This document shows positions 58,925-64,000 of a stretch of 64,000 nucleotides of DNA, one piece after another (within the stretch, counting starts at the first letter, position 1; each line of letters begins with the position of its first letter). A program made the translations under genes and the position numbers. Origin of the DNA: Datisca glomerata (Eukaryota; Streptophyta; Magnoliopsida; Cucurbitales; Datiscaceae); NCBI GenBank assembly GCA_003255025.1, contig QANY01000261.1, positions 3,011,390 through 3,075,389 on the forward strand. Reading direction: 5' to 3'. The notes under the pieces are model-generated. The model searched no databases. It was given only the letters and a program-made list of their open reading frames with translations, and was not told the origin of the DNA.

Positions 58925-61230
58925 CGAGCGTTTCTTCTTTAAAGCACCTCATTCACTATCATTAACAAGATTCTTATAGCTCTTCTTATTATGACCCAAA
59001 AATATCGCAAGTACTACATTTATTTTTAGGTATCTTTTCACTAAAAGATAGGTACATTTTCTTATTTGATCTACCTGAAGAACGTCTGACATATGGAGGT
59101 AAAATCCTTTGATCTTTGATACCATCAGGAACTACCCAATCATATCAATCACCAACGAGATAAACAAATGTTGTATACGTACATTCAAGTTCACTCTTCG
59201 TATAGTACTTAGATGTGTATGGATATGGTGATAATTTCCTCCTTATAAGTGCACCATACGCATGAGAATAAGGCAGTAGATATAACTGCCACATATTACA
59301 AGTGCAACACCTATTTGTAATGTTCACAACATATTCAACTTCATCATAAAAAACTTGACATGTATTAACGTCAACGATGTATACCTACAAAGATAAAAAA
59401 TTAATAATAAATAATGAATGGAAATAGTTAAATATGAAAACAAAAACATGAGAGAACTCACATCCATAGTACGGGCCAACTCAAATTGAACACGTAAATC
59501 CTTTTCCGCTTCATTTGTTAAACATGTAAGCATACAACCACCAGCAGTCCTCCGATAATAAAACCATAACTGTAACTTTTGTCGTATATACTCAATGAGG
59601 CAAACAACAAGCAATGATCGAGCATCCTTTAGAATATAATTTAATACTCAATGAGGCAATCATCACATTATACCAACGCCAAACAAAGTATACACAAGCC
59701 CATTTCTCATACCCAACTCCACTCAAGTACGACCATAGATGGACCAATGGCCTCTAGGCAACGAATATGAAACTCAAAATCTACAGTCTTGTATGCCGTC
59801 GCACATTTATAGAATAAAATATTAAGTTCGAACCTTTTATATGTTATCTTCACATTATTAAGCAAATGTTGCATGCAATAACCATGATGAGCTTCCAGAA
59901 AATACTTTGCAAGAACTTTTTAGATGTTGCTATGACGATCAGAAATAATTACCAAATATTCACGATATTCAAGGGCATAACTCAACTTTTCTATAAACTA
60001 ATCCCAAGCCAAGTCATTCTTCGAATCAACAATCGCAAAAGCTAATGGAAAAATTTGGTCATTACCATCAAGCATTGAAGCAATAAGAAGTGTACCATGA
60101 TACTTATTCGTCAGAAAAGTTCCATCAACTCTTATAACGAGTCTACAATGACGAGTACCACTTAACGAATGCCCCAACGCCACAAAAAAATACTTTAGCC
60201 TGCTATCACGGTCAGAATGAAAATGTGTGACAATACCTAAAACATGTAAAGGTATTTACTAAAAATAAAATGAATGTATAATAATAAAATAAATAGTAAT
60301 AGTAAATAACGATGTATACATAGTAATTTATAAGTTATCGTACCCGGATTATTCTTCTGCAAATGAAAGCAATAATAAGGTAATATCGCATAGGACTCCT
60401 CCGGAGAACCACAAATCGTATCAAGAGCTCAATTCTCGGCCCTCCATGCTTTATAATAACTTATATTATTGCCATGTTTCACACGTATAAGATGAATAAT
60501 GTCCTTATGTTATGTGTGATCACCAACTTCATACATATACTTATCCTTTATAAACTCACTAGTAATTGTCGAAGTGGCTTGATGGTGATCACTTTGAACA
60601 ATGTCAAGCGAACAAGTTTGCACCTTTACATACTTTCTAACACGCCAAATTTCATCACCTCTATAGCGTGAAGCACGTCAAATTTCATCACAAATTGAAA
60701 ATTGTGCTTCAAAGCTATCAAGTGAAGATTTTTTTTCAACTCATATTTTGAGCTAAAAAATTACTTTTCTTGTATATCAAATCCAAGATGTGACTTATCC
60801 GCATCTACTTTATCCACGAATAACGGTTCAGAAGGATTATCATGAATAACCACTTGAGATGAAGACCCAACCTTTGATGATGAGAAAATACCACTACTAA
60901 TAACAACATCATATGTCCTACAACTAGTGCGTGATGTAACAATTAACGAATAGTTTCTACTTTTCTCATTATTCATCAAAGTAAGATACTAAACAATATC
61001 AGAATATACATTAATATGTACAAAATTGGAAGATAATCCTCCAGATTCAATATTTACCATCAAACATGTATCATTAGTATATACTCCTAATGAACGTGAC
61101 ACTAAACCAAGTAAAACTTCATGTGATACATCATTACCAACCAACAATGGTTTAATCTTTTAGTCAATGTAATTTCTTGCATCATCCCACTTCCCGTCAT
61201 AACAAATAACTATGAAAATATTCACCATCC
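58925..61230 (-). pseudogene. mudrA-like MULE transposase, broken
   Basis: Minus-strand pieces from N- to C-terminus: MVNIFIVICYDGKWDD (about 61230-61185), a linker (60979-60761), YKAWRAEN and LDTICGSPEESYAILPYY (about 60460-60370), after an intron-like gap YFFVALGHSLSGTRHCR-type block, then RVDGTFLTNKYHGTLLIA and FPLAFAIVDSKNDLAW (60140-59998), the MULE transposase domain with its first catalytic Asp. Next EKLSYALEYREYLVIISDRH (second Asp) near 59940, a helical stretch, the SWIM zinc finger CTCNMWQL plus SHAYGAL (59300-59230), KYYT, and a final CSTC knuckle near 59010. Stops and frameshifts occur throughout. Intact proteins bind element ends and cut and join DNA. Confidence 0.8.
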
Positions 61231-62265
61231 AACCTAAAAAAAGAATAACAATAAATAAGTAAATAATATGAGATAAATATATATGACAAGGTATATGACA
61301 ATATACTATAAACAAATGATATCATATGGTATTACATAATATGAAATTATGCACCATAGAGTATATGTTTATATACTATATTATTAATATTCCAAACAAA
61401 TGAATAAACAATATATAAATTATATATGATATGGTATATATATGTATGTAAACTACATAACAAAAATAATGATTCAACAATAAAAAGCTTAAAACTGAAT
61501 CCAGTAATAAAAAACAAAATAACAATGGTAGAAATCAGACAATTAAAATTCAACAATCAAAAGAACGATTCAACAATAACAAACAAAAAAGGATAACAAA
61601 ACTAGAATCTTAATTTCCTAATCACTTAGAAGAACGTCAATCAAAAGAAAATCTAATAGCAGACCCGATTCCAGCAATAAAAAAGACAAACAAAAAAGAA
61701 TGACTCAGCAAAGTCTCAATAACAAACCCGATTTCTTAGAAGAATGCCTCATAATTGATTGGAAAAAAGAATGCATGGTAGAAACCACACAAATTTTTGT
61801 GCAATATTAGGTGGTAGCAAGTTCAACCAAGAAATATTTTGGTCGCCGGAGACGTGGAAGACAAGAGCAGCGATATACCTACAATGTACACATTAAAAAT
61901 ATTAAAACCTAAAAAGGTACAAATAGTTATAAAAAAAGGGTGAAAATATAAATGATCATATAAAATCATAACTAACTAACAAACCAAATGGAGATTCTGG
62001 CCATAAATGAAAAAGATAAAATTAAAAAACATAGTACAAAATTGAAACTTAAAGTAGCTTAATTCCCTTCCCTAAAAATAAACTGTTTAAACGGACCAGC
62101 TTCCCCACTCTAACCCAAATTAGTGTTCGTAGAGTAGTTTAAAGGAAAAATTTGCAGAATGGACAAGTTTAGGGGGTTGTTTTAAGAAATAACAGTTTTA
62201 AATAATTTTAGGTAAATAACTTGTTTCCTAATTTTCAATAATTTTAGACTAAAATGACCCTAATC
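61231..62265. other. Spacer behind mudrA, possible element end region
   Basis: AT-rich, low complexity (aacaataacaaacaaaaaa-type runs at 61450-61740). It would hold the mudrA promoter and 5' leader. No gene on either strand. Confidence 0.4.
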
Positions 62266-62269
62266 TAAA

Positions 62270-62960
62270 TATGGTGTTTTTAAAGTATATTCGGGTATAT
62301 CATAGTTATATAGATATATCGATTTTAAAGATATTTAATTTAAGGAAGTGTTCAACCAAAACCACCAAAATAATTTAAAAACACATCAATCCCGCTCAAA
62401 CTATTCCTTGAAAACCGCTCAAATATTCGCTTCACTCTAATCAATGATTTTCCCAAATATGGTGTGTTTAAAGGATTTTTGGGTATATTAGAGATATATA
62501 GTTGACATACCAAATTGAAAGATGCTTAATTTAAGGAAGTAATTAATGCTCACAAATTTTCTAAAATTTGAAAAATTAAAACCCCCAATCGCTCAACCAA
62601 AACCTCTGAAAAACTTTGAAACTTACCCCAATCCCGCTCGAATGATCTTGGAAACCGTCTATCACCCATTTCAAAAAACTGAAAAAGGAAACATAATCTA
62701 ATTATGATGTGTTTGAAGGATTTTTGAGTAAATAGTAGTATAAAGATTATACCAATAATATGATAGATGCTTAATTTGAGGAAGAAATTAATACTGACAA
62801 TATTTTTTAAAATTTGAAAAATTAAAACCGACCAACCACTAAACCAAACCACCAAAATGTTTTGAACATCACCACAATCTCGCTCAAAAGACATTGGGAA
62901 ACCGCTTATCACATATTTAAAAAAAATTTGAAAAGGGAAACCACCATTATCACTAATCAA
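62270..62960. repeat. Three tandem copies of a 190-245-bp unit
   Basis: Units start at about 62270, 62459 and 62704, each with atggtgt-ttaaaggattttt, atgcttaattt-aggaag, aaccaaaaccacc, atcccgctc and gaaaccgc. The first copy is shorter by some 55 bases. Frames across them on the minus strand (for example 62550-62960) reflect the repeat, not a gene. They may be subterminal repeats of the MULE unit. Confidence 0.8.
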
Positions 62961-63270
62961 ACCATCTCAAATCTTCATAAATCAACCATCTATAGACTAA
63001 AAAACTAAATAGATTTTCGAGAAGAACCTAAATTCATCAAACAAACATATTCCTAAGACCATTTCAAGTGAGAAGATGAAAAATCAAAGTCTATTGGTAA
63101 TAGATGATTGATCATTAAAGTGCCAATCACGTTGCTTGGTTGTAGCAAGTAATCAGTGGTTGATCTATTCAGCTGTATGTTAGGGACTATGTTATAGACT
63201 TAAATCAGTTGTTCCTGAATCAAATTGGAACAAGAATACAAAATTTTTCATATTGATACATTACCTATAT

Positions 63271-64000
63271 TGTTGGGCATAATGCCCTAAAAACATGTGT
63301 TTAAACAATTTTAATATGAAATTAATGAAATTGTATTTTTCTTATTATTGTTCTTTTTAAAATATTGTTGAATAATTTATATATAAATATATAAAAATTT
63401 CATATTCATTAACGAGACTATGATCTTATATAAGTACGAGATGATTAAGATCATATATAATGAATAAAATAGTCCGCAACATATTAAAGTATGGAATCTT
63501 TAATGAATGGTTGCAAGTACGGTTCACTAAGTATTATGAATGCATGTGATCTAGATCTAGATCACTGATGTGGATAAACATCTTAGTGAATGTGCTTTAT
63601 ATAATTAGATTATATAGGACATGACCAATGTGGATTAATATATTTGTTAACTTATCGTTTATCATAAAGATTTAATACACATCAAAACTAATGATCTTAT
63701 GTAGATGAGTCTGAGTCCTGAGTAGTCATGAACTCATATGCATGTGTACTGGATCTTTGATTCACTCATTAAGATTTTTTTATTAAACAGACTAGTGATT
63801 TTTTGTTTTGGAGATTCAGTGATATGGATGGTTGGGAACATGATCTTACAAGATTTGAAATCCAATCTTTCCTAATGGATCATATATTGGTTCTCTTAAG
63901 TGTTAATTCTAGAACTGAATGGTTATTGAGCTTAAATTTATAATACAATTATAAATTGGTTGTTCACTAGTGAATTAATGGTACTTAAGAATCAATAGCT
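63271..64000. mobile_element. LTR-like sequence at window end
   Basis: Begins TGTTGGGCATAATGCCC, a TG start with a small palindrome as in many plant LTRs, followed by about 700 AT-rich bases without coding potential, running out of the window. The wording (atggaatctttaatgaatgg, gagattcagtgatatgga) resembles non-autonomous LTR elements in plants. No second LTR or internal domain is inside the window, so the type is open. Confidence 0.4.

Larger units (their letters stand above)
55400..63000. mobile_element. MULE-type unit with DUF1985 gene (+) and mudrA (-)
   Basis: A DUF1985-type gene on + (55495-57905) and a mudrA-like transposase on - (61230 down to 58925) converge on a tandem repeat (58200-58765). 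Plant MULEs of the Kaonashi kind pair a transposase with a gene of DUF1985 plus ULP1 protease, so the two genes are best read as one element. Terminal inverted repeats were not found by eye; the borders given are approximate and the right border is placed after the 3-copy repeat at 62270-62960. Both genes are broken, so the unit is probably inactive. Confidence 0.5.

Noticed and set aside
62550..62960. 136-codon minus-strand frame
   Set aside because: It runs through tandem repeats and its sequence is itself repeated (phrases like FPMSFERD and FPRSFERD), with no known family.

Overview
The window is nuclear DNA from a flowering plant, most likely a eudicot. The evidence is AT-rich intergenic DNA, spliced genes with GT-AG introns, plastid-targeted proteins, and copia, gypsy, LINE, MULE and Helitron-like repeats. 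An 18-base run of N (51889-51906) shows it comes from a draft assembly.

Four single-copy genes could be resolved to exon level. On + are CSP41A (4168-7666, 6 exons, 405 aa), a U-type cyclin closest to cyclin-U3-1/CYCP1;1 (28659-30010, 2 exons, 218 aa) and a pPLAIII-type patatin-like protein closest to PLP9 (52185-53767, 2 exons, 387 aa). On - is a DAR GTPase 3 homologue (30783-35146, 9 exons, 372 aa, first intron GC-AG), tail to tail with the cyclin gene. All four reading frames are intact across their splice junctions. CSP41A and the DAR GTPase act in plastid RNA and ribosome biology, the cyclin belongs to the CDK-partner family, and the patatin-like protein acts on membrane lipids. They do not form a pathway. 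From memory, the Arabidopsis homologues of three of them (At3g63140, At3g63120, At3g63200) lie close together on chromosome 3, so the shared neighbourhood may be an ancestral block enlarged here by transposons.

The rest is layered mobile DNA. Region 1-3730 holds an LTR-element fragment and a gypsy gag on -. Region 8.75-9.5 kb is a LINE 3' end. A gypsy element on - (9.7-10.0 and 16.7-17.1 kb) is split by a decayed copia element (10152-16632), which itself carries a 307-bp insertion ending in an inverted copy of its own sequence. Region 17-23 kb is AT-rich with Helitron-like termini. Region 23.5-23.9 kb is a 170-bp tandem duplication, 24.7-25.7 kb is a large foldback, and 25.9-26.9 kb is a LINE RNase H remnant. 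From 42677 to 48128 a short MULE with a perfect 9-bp target-site duplication contains a copia element (43206-47338). The gag-to-integrase part of that copia has been replaced by a copy of the DNA lying just outside it. From about 55.4 to 63 kb a second, larger MULE-type unit carries a DUF1985 gene on + and a mudrA-like transposase on -, both broken, separated by a ~75-bp minisatellite. The window ends in LTR-like sequence.

The most unusual signals are the host-DNA patch in the second copia, the self-inverted insertion in the first copia, the 0.9-kb foldback, and the two-gene MULE with its minisatellite. No CRISPR array, rRNA or intact tRNA gene was seen. Protein family calls come from reading translated sequence by eye; no database search was possible.
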